From positions 124,001-188,000 of the forward strand of contig JAWZYV010013563.1 of NCBI GenBank assembly GCA_038373885.1: a DNA stretch of 64,000 nt. Direction: 5' to 3'. The stretch is from Cheiracanthium punctorium. Lineage: Eukaryota > Arthropoda > Arachnida > Araneae > Cheiracanthiidae. Position 1 is the stretch's first letter; the number at the start of each line of letters is the position of its first letter. The position numbers and the translations under genes were made by a program. The notes beneath the pieces were generated by a model. That model saw only the letters and a list, made by a program, of their open reading frames with translations, did no database searches and was not told the DNA's origin. This document shows, one piece after another, positions 1 through 11,195 of this stretch.

Positions 1-726
1 TCCAAATTTGTTTTTACTGGGGTTCTATTGGGGGTGCTTTCAAAGTAGGAAAGGGAGTGTGCCTCCCTCAGGAATTGTCAGAATTTGTCTAACAAAATTC
101 CATTTCTCTTTTTTATTAATAATTTTAAAAATCATTATGTTTCACAAAATGCTTCCACTATTCCAATGAGTTACAACTATTCCTGTAATTGTAAATTTTT
201 AAATAATAACATTTTCAGGTAAAAAAAAAAAAATAGAAATAATAATTACAGTTAAGATGTTATTTTTATGTTGCATGCATATTCTTAACTATTAAGTACA
301 TATTTCAAGTGTTACCTTTAATTGATGTGTATTTTTAAAAAATTGTGTTTTAAATTTGAATGTAGGAAAAACTTGCAACTTGCAGATTATGCACAAAGTA
401 AAATTAAAAAAGAAAGTATGCCATTGTGGGATTTATTTTTCTTAAATTTATTGGATGCAAATAGCATTTTTTTATCATATAATTTATGGGTAATAAAATG
501 ATGGGATAGATTATGTGGATGGAGAAAGTTTACATTAATTTCATCTGTATAAACATCCAGAACACATGAACAAAACACCAAAAATTAGCAAAGGTTACCT
601 TTAAATTAAAAGGTTGCTTGATATTAAACTAAAAGAAATTAATCATATGACATTTTTTTTTCATAAAACTTTTTTCCGCCTTTCTTCTTCTTTTTATATA
701 TTGTTTTCAAACTGTAAAAGTTTATA

Positions 727-1249
727 CAGTAGAAGACCCGAAATCTGCACAGCTTGGTTCCAGACCTTGTGCAGATTTTAGAATTTTGCGGATTTTGGGT
801 CATAATAGGAAATTTATTCTATTTCCACCCCCCTCAGAAAATAATAAAAAAAAATACATTAGAGATCAAGGGAAACAAATCATGTTACTTATAATTAGAA
901 TCATGATTTAAAAATACAGAGGATTAATGCAATATACAAAATTATGAGATTATGGTACAACTTATTTAAACATGTATATTCAATAGTTTAGGACTTTGGG
1001 ATGTTCTAATTATAATTTTTACTTATTTATTTTCATTATTTTCTGTTTGTAACACAGCTTTGTTGCTCTACAAATCTGAGATATTTCTTTCTCACAGCCT
1101 AACCTTCATTAAATGTTAATTTATCAACTTTTTGATCATCCTCACTTGTTACTGTGCCAGAGTCTGTGTCATGTGATCATAATTCAGTGTCAATTATGTC
1201 ACTGTCAGTCATTTGAAAGTTATCAATGTTGAGATTAGAGCTCACAGAC

Positions 1250-1283
<34 letters not shown>

Positions 1284-1439
1284 CAAGTGGGAATAGCTTA
1301 TTTAGTTTTACTTTGTGGTTATACTGTAGTTTTCTGAACTGGCAGCTGGCAGAGCAGATTTCATTGTTTACGTTGAACAGGCAGTGCGGATTTTAGAGCC
1401 TTGCGGATTTCGGATTGGCGGATTTTGGGTCTTCTACTG
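727..1439. mobile_element. pogo/Tigger-type MITE with TA target duplication
   Basis: The termini are inverted: CAGTAGAAGACCCGAAATC at the left and its counterpart ending GGGTCTTCTACTG at the right. The element is flanked by TA at 725-726 and 1440-1441. CAGTAGA-type ends with a TA duplication are typical of pogo/Tigger elements. Subterminal GCGGATTT motifs recur near the right end. The mirrored site in the other palindrome arm (around 6650) shows a single uninterrupted TA, which is an empty site. The interior is AT-rich, has a long A-run at 1254-1281, and contains no transposase reading frame, so the copy is non-autonomous. Confidence 0.85.
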
Positions 1440-1480
1440 TACTCTCAAAGCAAGAAAAGGATAGTTCTAACCAGAAGTTG

Positions 1481-1856
1481 TAAAAAAAAAAATCCTTTTG
1501 TATACATCTCTGGAAGCAATACAAATTGCCATTATGAAATGAGTAAATATAAGTTCATTCTTTAATTTAATCATGATCTTATTGCAATCTGTATCCTTTT
1601 AAGATCAATCCTTTCAAACTCTGTTGAAATTCTACATAGCCAAGTTTTAAAAGAGCCTTGATAAAAAGGTCAAGGCTCTTTTAAAACTTGGCTATGTAGA
1701 ATTTCAACAGAGTTTGAGAGGATTGATCTTAAAAGGACACGGATTGCAATAAGATCATGATGAAATTAAAGAATGAACTTATATTTACTCATTTCATAAC
1801 GGCAATTTGTATTGCTTCCACAGATGTATACAAAAGTGTTTTTTTTTTTTTTTTTG
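1481..1856. mobile_element. Fold-back element, near-perfect palindrome
   Basis: Two arms of about 165 bp (roughly 1491-1659 and 1670-1845) are near-perfect inverted copies around a short spacer at about 1660-1669. The outer ends are an A-run on the left and a T-run on the right. The matching position in the other palindrome arm (about 6600-6620) has only a short A/T run there, so the fold-back inserted after the arms were formed or was lost from one of them. It has no coding capacity. The TSD is hidden in the homopolymer, so the superfamily is unknown. Confidence 0.75.
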
Positions 1857-1899
1857 GAGCACCTTCGATATACCCCCTACCTTGATTTTTGGCGACTTT

Positions 1900-2900
1900 T
1901 TTTTTTCGCCAAGGCCGTTTTCGACGGCGCCAAAAACGAAAGTGAAGTGGCCAAAAATGCCGTTATCGACGGCGCGAAAAATAAAAAAATGGCCATGAAA
2001 CCACTTCCGAAAGCGGAAAAACTATAAGAATTAGAAGATTTCCACAAAAAAATTTAGGGTTAAAATGTAAAAATGGCCGCGAAGCAACGTTTTCAGAACC
2101 GAAAAAAACTGAGAATTAGAAAAATTCTACAAAAAATTTAGGGTTAAGAATGTAAACAACAATAAAATCAAGAAAATTTAAGAATTCATGAACGTAGAAT
2201 TCGCGTTTTCGAACAAGAAATTAGAAATAGAAAAATTGTAGAAATAATTAAGGGTTAGGAATCTAAACACGAATAAATTCAAGGAAATTTAACAATTGAT
2301 GGACACAGAAATCGCGTTTTCTAGCAAGAATTTAGGGTTAAAAATTTGAAAAAACCTAAATTTCACAAATAATGGGATTTTTATGTGAGGGGGGCTCTGC
2401 CCCCCTCAACCCCCCGTTTTTTGTTTTTTTTTTTACGAAAAAGGTAGTCAGGAAAACTGGAAAATAAGAAATCGAGTAGAGCGTTTTAAGAAAAAAGCCA
2501 AAAACTGTGAAGCCATTCGCCTGTACAAATAGTGCAGTTACCACGATGTATAACGCGAAACAATATTATACGTTAGCAAAAATATCCCGGAAAGGTTAAG
2601 CTCACACTCCGAAAGGATGTCTCCCTCAAAAAATCCAAAAACTTCTCCTGGTCCACTAACAAATAGCTCATAACAAAAATTATATTAGCTACACCTTTCT
2701 TCCCACACGTGGGATTTTTATCAGACCACTTTAACGTTAAATTTTGTTCAAAAATACCCTGCTAATTTTCAATTACATTAGCTACGGAGGTTCTTAAAAA
2801 ATCATAAAATCCTAACCAAAAATATAAAAAAAAGTACAGTAAAATATCAAAAGATCACAGTACCTTTGCAGAAGTGCTTTCGTCAACTTACTACCTCTCT
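1900..2900. repeat. Arm-specific block with degenerate tandem repeats
   Basis: The opposite arm has only about 190 bp between the flanks of this block (about 6400-6590), against about 1 kb here. From about 2020 to 2350 a unit of roughly 110 bp recurs about three to four times. It is recognised by variants of TTTAGGGTTA, by GCGTTTTC, and by AGAATTAGAAAAATT-like stretches. At about 2385-2420 a G-run and a C-run frame a GGGGCTCTGCCCC hairpin, a pattern also seen in the short hAT-type MITEs of this window. No gene is visible. Confidence 0.5.
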
Positions 2901-3426
2901 CTAAAAATGTGAAAAAAAACTTCTCACAAGCACGTGCGGATAGGGGCAGATGGAATCCCAATACAAGAACTTAGACTTTTCTACCTTCCAGTTTGACAGG
3001 GGAAAATACGAGCGCGCGCAGGGAGAAATGTATTAGAAGATGGGTTCGTGGGGAAAAGGATTTCCAGGTTTTTAAGCAAGCGCGTTACATGGCTATTTAT
3101 TAATCCTGCGATCTATTCTCGTTTTTTTTTCTTTTTGTAATTGAAATGAACAATTGCTATTACAAATGTATTTATTATATATTATGTGTGTATACTTAGA
3201 CCTTTTTAAGCATGGGCAATTAATTGTGCAGTCTGTTCTCGTTTTTTCTTTTTTTTTTTTTTTGAAGGGGGGAAGGGTAATTGAAATTAATAATTGTTAC
3301 AAATATATTTATTATATATTTATAATAAATACATATATATGTGTGCATATATGTATTTACTCACATATAAAGTAAGGTATTGTCCATAAAGTAATGTATT
3401 TATTATTTATATATATATGAATATAT

Positions 3427-3608
3427 CAGTGGCGTAGCTACAGGGGGGTTAACCTCCCCCCCGATAAGGAATTTTTTTGTCATACAAAACATATTTTCTT
3501 CACACTCGCACAACACACACACACACACACACATATATACACATATACATGAATCGTTGTAGTCGTAACCCCCCCCCCCTCTATGAAAAATTTCTCCCTA
3601 CGCCACTG
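3427..3608. mobile_element. hAT-type MITE (GTGGCGTAG family), left-arm copy
   Basis: The ends are CAGTGGCGTAGC and its inverse CTACGCCACTG. The flanking 8-mers are GAATATAT (3419-3426) and GAATGAAT (3609-3616), which match at 6 of 8 positions. CAG/CTG termini with an 8-bp duplication indicate hAT. A G-run near the left end pairs with a C-run near the right end, and a CA microsatellite lies inside. Its mirror copy is at 5662-5836 in the other palindrome arm. Confidence 0.75.
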
Positions 3609-4408
3609 GAATGAATACTTTTTAATTTACTATATACAATAACTTAGACTTAATAATGATTAGAGGTCAGAATAATTTTAATTAATATTGCAATGGCCAC
3701 TATATTAAAAAGGATGTCAATAAGTAAAAAGAAATAAATGAGATTACAAACGACTTCCTAAAAAAAGTTCATACATTTTTTTCATTTTTAAAATAAGGGT
3801 TACGCTTTTCAACATACGTCTCTAACCAGTCTCTTAAAAGAAGATAGTGTATCCTTCCCCTTCTGTGTCAATCGTTGCATTGCATTTGGGCAATCGGGAA
3901 ACAACGACGATCAGGGTTGAGAAATTCAAAATACTATTACCATAATCTTTGAAAACTTGACGCCATAATTATTTAAACTACCGTTGTAATTTCATATATT
4001 GAGTCTTTCACACAGCATCAAGATATTGAGTTTTTGGTACTGCTGAGACACAACGTGTGCGTTTGGGCCATCGGGGAGCAACGACGATCAGGGATGGAGA
4101 ATCGCAGCCACCATTTCTATTCGATAAGAGGTAGCAGTAGAAACAAAGGCAATAAATTATATTTTCATTCTGCCATTAGAGTATAATCTATGAGAGCTAT
4201 TTTGTTTGCTCCTGTTAAAGTGCTTTAAATACTACACACGCTACATTCCTGGCAGACTATATTTTTACGAACGCCATTTACTGCACAAACTCCAAAAACT
4301 AGTTATTGCTCGTGAATTTTTTCGTAAACAAGATGGTTGCCTAACCTTGCTTGCGTTAACAAGATTCAGCAGTATAGCCACCCTATAAAAAATACTGGTC
4401 CTAGGATA

Positions 4409-4586
4409 CAGGCACGTATCCAAAAAAAAAAAAAACACTTCGGGGGAGGGGGATCCGAAAATTTCGGGGGGGGGGGGTCCAAAGAGTATAAACAGCAGAA
4501 TTTCACACAAAAATACTATATCATTACCATTTTAGTAACAAAATTCCAATTTTCGAGGGGGTCTGGACCCCCTAAATACGTCCTTG
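4409..4586. mobile_element. hAT-type MITE with perfect 8-bp TSD CTAGGATA
   Basis: The 178-bp element runs from CAGGCACGTATCC to TACGTCCTTG. The 8-mer CTAGGATA is present exactly at 4401-4408 and 4587-4594. The ends are imperfect inverted repeats of the CAGG...CNTG type expected for hAT. A G-rich tract near the left end and a GGGTC/GACCCC pair near the right end can form internal hairpins. It is non-coding. Confidence 0.85.
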
Positions 4587-4890
4587 CTAGGATACGCCCA
4601 AATATTTTCTGTCTTATGACTGGTTGCATTAAACAATTTATTTATAATGAAGCGGGTGCTGGAGACAGGGGAATGAGAGGGACTGTTGCACATGATCCCG
4701 TGGACATCGAAAGTCTGTGCTTAGTAAATTGAATAATTTCGAGTTTTATAAAACGAAAAATAAATAAATAAAAATAAACCAACTTTAATTCTAGTAAAAA
4801 GTAAATTTCCTTCTACCTCAAAATAAGTCTTATAGTCTTCCAAATAAAAGTAAAATCACACCGAAGTACTGAGCGAATTATACCTTCATC

Positions 4891-5046
4891 CATGGGCGCC
4901 GGCAGAATATTTACCAGGGGGGGGGCGAAGACTACTTCAACGCATGGTTACCTTGTTGGAAAGAGCAAAAAAGCAAGGGAAAACACTGCATACAAAAATC
5001 CAGGGGGGGCATTGCCCCCCCTTGCCCTATGCTGCCGGCGTCCATG
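4891..5046. mobile_element. hAT-type MITE with perfect 8-bp TSD CCTTCATC
   Basis: The 156-bp element starts CATGGGCGCCGGCAG and ends with the inverse CTGCCGGCGTCCATG. The 8-mer CCTTCATC is found at 4883-4890 and 5047-5054. A run of G near 4917-4925 faces C-runs near 5010-5030. The short open frames across this stretch are by-products of its composition. Confidence 0.85.
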
Positions 5047-5661
5047 CCTTCATCTCAGATGTTGGAACTATCCTATCTTATTTACCTATCCTATTGTATC
5101 TTATTATTATCGTATATGTTCTTCTTATCGAACTAAAACGTCAATGGTTACGATTCCCCTTCCCTGATCGTCGTTGCTCCCCGACACCCCAAACGCACAC
5201 GTTGGGTCTCAGCTGTACCAAAGACCTAATTATGTTAATTATGTTGATGCTGCATGAAAGACTTAATATATGCAATTACAACAGTAGTTTAAATAATTCT
5301 GGCGTCAAGTTCTCTAAGATTATGGTAATATTCTGAATTCCTCAACCCTGATAGTCGTTGCTTCCCGATTGCCCAAATGCAACGATTGACACAGGAGGAG
5401 AAAGGTACACTAACTTTAAGAGACTCGTTAGAGACGTATGTTGAAAAGCGTAACCATTATTTTAAAAATGAAAAAAAAAAATGTATGAACTTTTTTAGGA
5501 AGTGTTTTGTAATCTGATTTATTTCTTTTTATTTATTGACATCCTTTTTAATAAAGTTAGTGGCCATTGCAATATTAGTTAAAATAATTGTGACCTCAAG
5601 TCATTATTAAGTATTGTACTTATTATTAAGTATAAGTAAGTAACAAATTATTTATATATTC

Positions 5662-5836
5662 CAGTGGCGTAGACAGAAATTTTCCTGCGGGGGGGGGGGT
5701 GGTTACGACTACTGCAATTCGTGTATCGTAATGAGCTGTATACATATGTTGTGTATACGTGAAGAAAATGCATTTTGCATGACAAAAAATTCGTCATGGG
5801 GGATTATAACCCCTCTACCCAGTAACCATGCCACTG
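5662..5836. mobile_element. hAT-type MITE (GTGGCGTAG family), right-arm mirror copy
   Basis: The ends are CAGTGGCGTAG and ATGCCACTG. The flanking 8-mers ATATATTC (5654-5661) and ATATTTTC (5837-5844) agree at 7 of 8 positions. It lies at the mirror position of 3427-3608 in opposite orientation and with matching flanks, so one insertion was copied together with the arm. Confidence 0.75.
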
Positions 5837-7093
5837 ATATTTTCCTATATATAAGTAATAAATGCATTACTTTATAGTAACAATCGTTCAGACACATATA
5901 TATGTATTTATAAATATATAATAAATCCATATGTAACTATTATTAATTTCTCTTGGGAGCAATCGAGACGACAGCCTCCTGGTTAAGGGTCTCAATTAAC
6001 AAAAATCTCAAATCAAATAAAATTATTAATTTTAATTACCAAAAGACAAGAAAAAAAAGAGAGAACAAACTGCACAATTAATTGGCCATGTAACCGATGC
6101 TTAAAAACTTCTAAGTGTACATACATAATATATAATAAATACATTTGTGGCAATTTTTTATTTCAACTACCAAAAGAAAAAAAAAAAAACGGGGAAAAAA
6201 AGAAAGAGAGCAGACCGCACGATTCATAAATTAGCGCGATCCTTGCTTAAAAACGTCGAAGTACTTTTCCCCACGAATCCATCTTCTAATGCATTTCTCC
6301 CTGCGCGCGCGCGTGTTTTCCCCTATCAAACTTGTGGGTAGAAAAGTCTAAGTTTTTCTGTTAGGATTCCATCTGCCCCTATCCGCACGTCTCACAAGCT
6401 TCCACGTGCAGGAGCTATTGCATTACGGCGCTCTGTCATTGGCCGGCCGGCATAGGTTGCCATAAATAGCCTCCCCCCATTCTCGCCAACGAAATTCGTT
6501 TGGGAAACCAGAAAATCCCTTTTATCGCCAAGCTTGGCGCAAAAAACGCAATCTTTGGCGCAAAAAAAAGGTAGGGGGTATATCGAAGCTAAGCCTTTTT
6601 TTTTAATAACAACTTCTGGTTAGCACTATCCATTTCTTACTTTGAGAGGTATAATCTTTTCCTGTTGGAAAACAATGTATAAAAAGAAGAAGAGAGGTGG
6701 AAAAAAGTTTTATGAAAAAAAAAGTCATGTGATTTATTTCTTTTAGTTTAATAACAAGCAATCTTTTAATTTAAAGGTAACCTTTGCTAATTTTTGGTGT
6801 TTTGCTCATGTGCCCTGGATATACCACCTGGATCCACATACAGATGAAATTAAAGTAAACTTTCTCCATCCACATAATCTATCTCATCATTTTATTACCC
6901 ATAAATTATATGATAAAAAAATGCTATTTGCATCCAATAAATTTAAGAAAAAAATCACACAATGGTTTACTTTCTTTTTTATTTTACTTTGTGCATAATC
7001 TGCAGGTTGTAAGTTTTTCTTACTACATTCAAATTTAAAACTCAATTTTTTTAAAATACACATCAATTAAAGGTGACACTTGAAATATTTACT

Positions 7094-8051
7094 GGACTAT
7101 ATTCCGTATACGGTGCTTTGTTTACATATCAATGTTTTGTTTACAAATCATTGGCGAACAATCTGACGCGAGAGTGAGCGATGCACCGCCAACTGCCGGT
7201 GGTAGTTGTGACTGGCAACCATAAAGAATACGTGTTTCGTCAGGTTTGGGAATTTGAAATTGTTTGCGTTATTGATGGAAGGGAATGAAATGTGTTATGT
7301 TAATATAAGAAAAGAATTTGTGTGTGTTTGTTAGAAATATAGTACGTTATAAGCCGGTGGGTGTTGGGGACATTTCTGAGCGGTTATTTAAAAAAAAATA
7401 GAGGTAAGTGCTCTTTTTTAACGAATCTTTGCAATGTTTAAGGTTTTTAATGTGAATTTTAAATTGATATTTGAAGTGTTTATGTTTTCACAAGTGCTAT
7501 TTACGTGCTATTCTAATCATACTGACTTTATAAGAGGTGTACAACTAGGTTGTTTAATCCACCGATGTTTTTTTGAGTTGAAAACGGGCCAGTATTTGAC
7601 CAGTTTACATTAGCTGTACAACTAGGTTGCTTAGTTCACTGTTGTTGTTTTTTTTTAGTTAAAAACGGTCTACTGGTTGCATAGTTTACATAGCTGTACA
7701 GCTAGGTTGCTATATCCACTGAGGTTTTTTTAGTTAAAAACGGGCCACTGGTTGCCTAGTTTAGATAGCTGTACAGCTAGGTTGCTGAATCCACTGAGGT
7801 TTTTTTTAGTTAAAAACGGACCACTGGTTGCCTAGTTTAGATAGCTGTACAACTAGGTTGCTGAATCCACTGAGGTTTTTTTAGTTAAAAACGGTCCACT
7901 GGTTGCTCATTTTTAGTGGAATATATGTGCAATTTTAATGTGCTGATAGTGGAAAATGGTTGGCGACAGTCGCTGGAGCTTGGCGGCCGCCAAGCTCCAG
8001 CGACTGTCGCCATGTTTACATGGGGTGCACACCGGCTTGTATGATTTTACC
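7094..8051. mobile_element. Hairpin MITE copy 1, 8-bp TSD TATTTACT
   Basis: The element starts GGACTATATTCCGTATACGG and ends ...GTATGATTTTACC. It is flanked by TATTTACT at 7086-7093 and 8052-8059, and removing it restores the palindrome arm. It contains about five units of a 75-77 bp tandem repeat (about 7545-7915), each with CTGTACAGCTAGGTTG and a CCACTGGTTGCC motif, followed by a perfect 52-bp palindrome at 7961-8012. There is no transposase. Copies in the opposite orientation lie at 8782-9890 and 13878-15211. The 8-bp TSD would fit hAT, but the GG...CC ends are not typical, so the superfamily is open. Confidence 0.85.
7961..8012. repeat. Perfect 52-bp palindrome of the hairpin MITE
   Basis: The two 26-bp halves are exact reverse complements around a central GCGGCCGC. 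It can extrude as a GC-rich cruciform or, if transcribed, fold into a long hairpin. Copy 2 has a near-perfect version at 8821-8872 and copy 3 has one at about 13918-13968, so this is a conserved part of the element. It is strikingly GC-rich against the AT-rich surroundings. Confidence 0.9.
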
Positions 8052-8295
8052 TATTTACTTAATAGTTAAGAATATGCCTGCAACATAAAATAACATCTTA
8101 CTGTAATTGTTATTTCTATTTTTTTTAACCTGAAGATGTTATTTAAAAATTGACAATTACAGGAATAGTTGTAACTCATTGGAATAGTGGAAGCATTTTA
8201 TGAAACATAATGATTTTTTAAATTATTAATAAAAAAGAGAGATGGAATTTTGTTAGACAAATTCTGACAATTCCTGAGGGAGGCACACTCCCTTT

Positions 8296-11128
8296 CAGGG
8301 CGCGAAATTAGCGGTCGTTAGTCGTATTTTGCAGCTGTAATTTTTGTTTTGACGACTGAGATTTAAGAACCAGCCGTCAGTTTTGACGCCTAACATTTTG
8401 CCCGAGACAGACGACTAAAAAGTGACTATTTCGGCATCGGCCGACTGCGGAGACTTTTTAAACAAAAATACCGCGAAAAACGAATATTTTAATTCTGGGG
8501 ACTTTTTTACTGTCTAGACGACTATTTTTCAAAATGTGCTGAAAAAATACCGCTCCGTGGCAGAAAGAGATCGATCCTCTGCAGACAGTCTTCTGTGGTT
8601 GAAAAACGCACGGAAGACCACTTTCTTGTCTTCCGCGGATGTGTAATCATTTAAATCGCACTTTTTTTAATGTAAACAAATAGAGGAACTCAAAGAAATT
8701 TAGCCATAATTTTTTAACTCCATGTATATTAATGAAGTTGATCGGAGGAAAGTACGAGCTCGCGTTTGCCATATTGGATTCGGTAAAATCATACAAGCCG
8801 GTGCCCACCCCATGTAAACATGGCGACAGTCACTGGAGCTTGGCGACCGCCAAGCTCCAGCGACTGTCGCCATGTTTACTAGTCATTCTAGGCAACCAGT
8901 GGTCCGTTTTTAACTAAAAAAACCCCAGTGGATTCAGCAACCTAGTTGTACAGCTATCTAAACTAGGCAACCAGTGGTCTGTTTTTAACTAAAAAAACCT
9001 CAGTGGATTCAGCAACCTAGTTGTACAGCTATCTAAACTAGGCAACCAGTGGTCCGTTTTTAACTAAAAAAACCTCAGTGGATTCAGCAACCTAGCTGTA
9101 CAGCTATCTAAACTAGGCAACCAGTGGCCCGTTTTTAACTAAAAAAACCTCAGTGGATTCAGCAACCTAGCTGTACAGCTATCTAAACTAGGCAACCAGT
9201 GGCCCGTTTTTAACTAAAAAAACCTCAGTGGATTCAGCAACCTAGTTGTACAGCTATGTAAACTACGCAACCAGTGGACCGTTTTTAACTAAAAAAAAAC
9301 AACAACAGTGAACTAAGCAACCTAGTTGTACAGCTAATGTAAACTGGGCAAACACTGGCCCGTTTTCAACTCAAAAAAACATCGGTGGATTAAACAACCT
9401 AGTTGTACACCTCTTATAAAGTCAGTATGATTAGAATAGCACGTAAATAGCACTTACGAAAACATAAACACTTCAAATATCAATTTAAAATTCACATTAA
9501 AAACCTTAAACATCGAAAGATTCGTTAAAAAAGAACACTTACCTCTATTTTTTTGGTAAATAACCGCTCAGAAATGTCCCCAACACCCACCGGCTTATAA
9601 CGTACTATATTTCTAACAAACACCCACAAATTCTTTTCTTATATTAACATAACACATTTCATTCCCTTCCATCAATAACGCAAACAATTTCAAATTCCCA
9701 AACAAAGCACATATACATTAGATACGCTTTGTTTCCAAACCTGACGAAACACGTATTCTTTATGGTTGCCAGTCACAACTACCACCGGCAGTTGGCGGTG
9801 CATCGCTCACTCTCGCGTCAGATTGTTCGCCAATGATTTGTAAACAAACCATTGACATGTAAACAAGGCACCGTATACGGAATATAGTCCTTGGATTCTT
9901 TCTGAAAATGAGTGTTTTAGCGGTAGCTCGGCTCGTATGGCACGGCGGTGTGGGAAGATGCGATGATAATACTTGATATCAATATTGATGAACGCACGAG
10001 ATTCTTTTAAATAAGGCAGTGTAAAAGTTAATTGGATTAGTAGTTAATATTCATTAATTAAATATAATTATTCATCGCAAGAGAGTACAGGTTTACAGTC
10101 CGGATGCCATCTTGGATTTTATCGGCCGCGGCATGTTGCAGCTCCACAATAACGGCTGGTTAAGTGCAGCAGTGACTGAAAACAATACATGGATTGACTG
10201 CAATTAATTAATGCAATTTCGTGAAAAAAAAAAACGAAAGATTTATTTATTTGTGTGTGTGCGTGGGGGGGGGGGGGGGTTACATTAGTAAAACGTCTGG
10301 ATTTGGGGGAAATCTAAATTTCGGACTTCCGGCCTAAATTACGATAATTCAAATAAAAAATATTATTTTAATAAAAATGTTATTTGATGGTTTAAACTTA
10401 ATAAAATTTATCTTTTTTAAATAAAAGTCCTTTATGAGATAATGTAAATTTAAAAAAAAGAAAAACATAAATTGAATTAGTTATTTGAAAACATAAAAAA
10501 ACTTTTTATTTAAATATAAAAATTTTAATAATTAAGATAAAGTTCAGTTTTTAATAAAAATTTTTTTAAGTAATTTAATTAAAAATAATTTTTAGTAACA
10601 TAAAATAGCCAATATGTAAAATAAGAAATCCTTCTTGGTGACATTGAAAGCTTTCATCGACCCTCTCCCAACTTCAGTTCAATCCACTGAGATTACAAAT
10701 ACATATTTCCACAATTTTAACATGTACTACCTGTTTGCTTACAGTGGTGGTTGATCAGGTGACATTATCTACCATAGGCATTGTAGATATATAGCAACAA
10801 TTTATAAAATACTTCTAAACTAAAACTAAAGACCATGTTCTTGTAAAATGTATCACAATATTTTATTTTGGATGCATAGATGGAAAGCCATAAAAATTGA
10901 TTTTATATTTATTTACTATTTATTACTATCTTAATTTTAATAGTTCTGATCTTCTTACTACTTACTATTATTACTGTACATAATCATTAAGCCTACCTGT
11001 TTATAGTTTATGCATATAAACAAAACAAAGGTTTTCGAAACTGCACCTGAACGAGACAGTTTGGCAACCGGGAAAAAAAAGTTAGGTGCCATTGACGCCT
11101 AGATTTTTGCTCCCAATTTCTCACCCTG
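8296..11128. mobile_element. Non-autonomous hAT element, 8-bp TSD CTCCCTTT
   Basis: The left end is CAGGGCGCGAAATT and the right end is the inverse of CAGGGTGAGAAATT. CTCCCTTT is duplicated exactly at 8288-8295 and 11129-11136. Excision of the element rejoins the right palindrome arm. CAGGG termini with an 8-bp TSD are diagnostic of hAT. The interior holds hairpin MITE copy 2 (8782-9890) and AT-rich sequence, and no transposase frame remains. Without the nested MITE the element is about 1.7 kb. A G-run lies at about 10266-10279. Confidence 0.88.
8782..9890. mobile_element. Hairpin MITE copy 2, 8-bp TSD TTGGATTC
   Basis: It starts GGTAAAATCATACAAGCCGG and ends CCGTATACGGAATATAGTCC, flanked by exact TTGGATTC at 8774-8781 and 9891-9898. 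It carries the near-perfect central palindrome at 8821-8872, then about seven 75-bp tandem units (about 8884-9415), then the unique half found as the start of copy 1. It is nested in the hAT element 8296-11128, so it is younger than that insertion. It is non-coding. Confidence 0.88.
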
Positions 11129-11195
11129 CTCCCTTTCCTACTTTGAAAGCACCCCCAATAGAACCCCAGTAAAAACAAATTTGGACCAACTGCTC

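Larger units (their letters stand above)
1..4115. repeat. Left arm of a giant imperfect palindrome
   Basis: Read in reverse complement, this stretch recurs in order at 5145-8295 and 11129-11195. Matching pairs are 1-66 with 11132-11195, 50-370 with 7010-7093 plus 8052-8295, 370-720 with 6640-7010, 2930-3110 with 6225-6400, and 3610-4110 with 5150-5660. The arms are visibly diverged by substitutions and small indels, so this is not a simple assembly fold-back. The arm is lengthened by later insertions (727-1439, 1481-1856) and by an arm-specific block at about 1900-2900. It continues past the left edge of the window, so its outer terminus and any TSD cannot be seen. It contains no convincing gene. 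Confidence 0.85.
4116..5144. other. Central spacer of the giant palindrome
   Basis: This is the loop between the two arms. Homology fades inward of about 4115 and 5145, with only weak similarity around the TTCGATAAG motif on both sides. The spacer carries two short hAT-type MITEs (4409-4586 and 4891-5046). Short reading frames exist but run through homopolymers and MITE ends and do not look like a gene. Confidence 0.5.
5145..11195. repeat. Right arm of the giant palindrome, split by insertions
   Basis: This is the inverted counterpart of 1-4115. The arm is interrupted by the hairpin MITE at 7094-8051 and by the hAT element at 8296-11128. When both are set aside, the remaining sequence lines up with the left arm in reverse order up to about 11195, where the left arm leaves the window. 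The empty sites for the left-arm insertions (727-1439 and 1481-1856) are at about 6600-6660. No gene is recognised in the arm itself. Confidence 0.85.

Noticed and set aside
4337..4732. 131-residue open frame on the plus strand in the palindrome loop
   Set aside because: It runs through a short hAT MITE with poly-A and poly-G tracts, giving Lys- and Gly-runs. No domain is seen.
7545..9415. Regular 75-bp repeats that might suggest a CRISPR-like array
   Set aside because: Whole units repeat with no unique spacers, and they lie inside a MITE of a eukaryotic genome.
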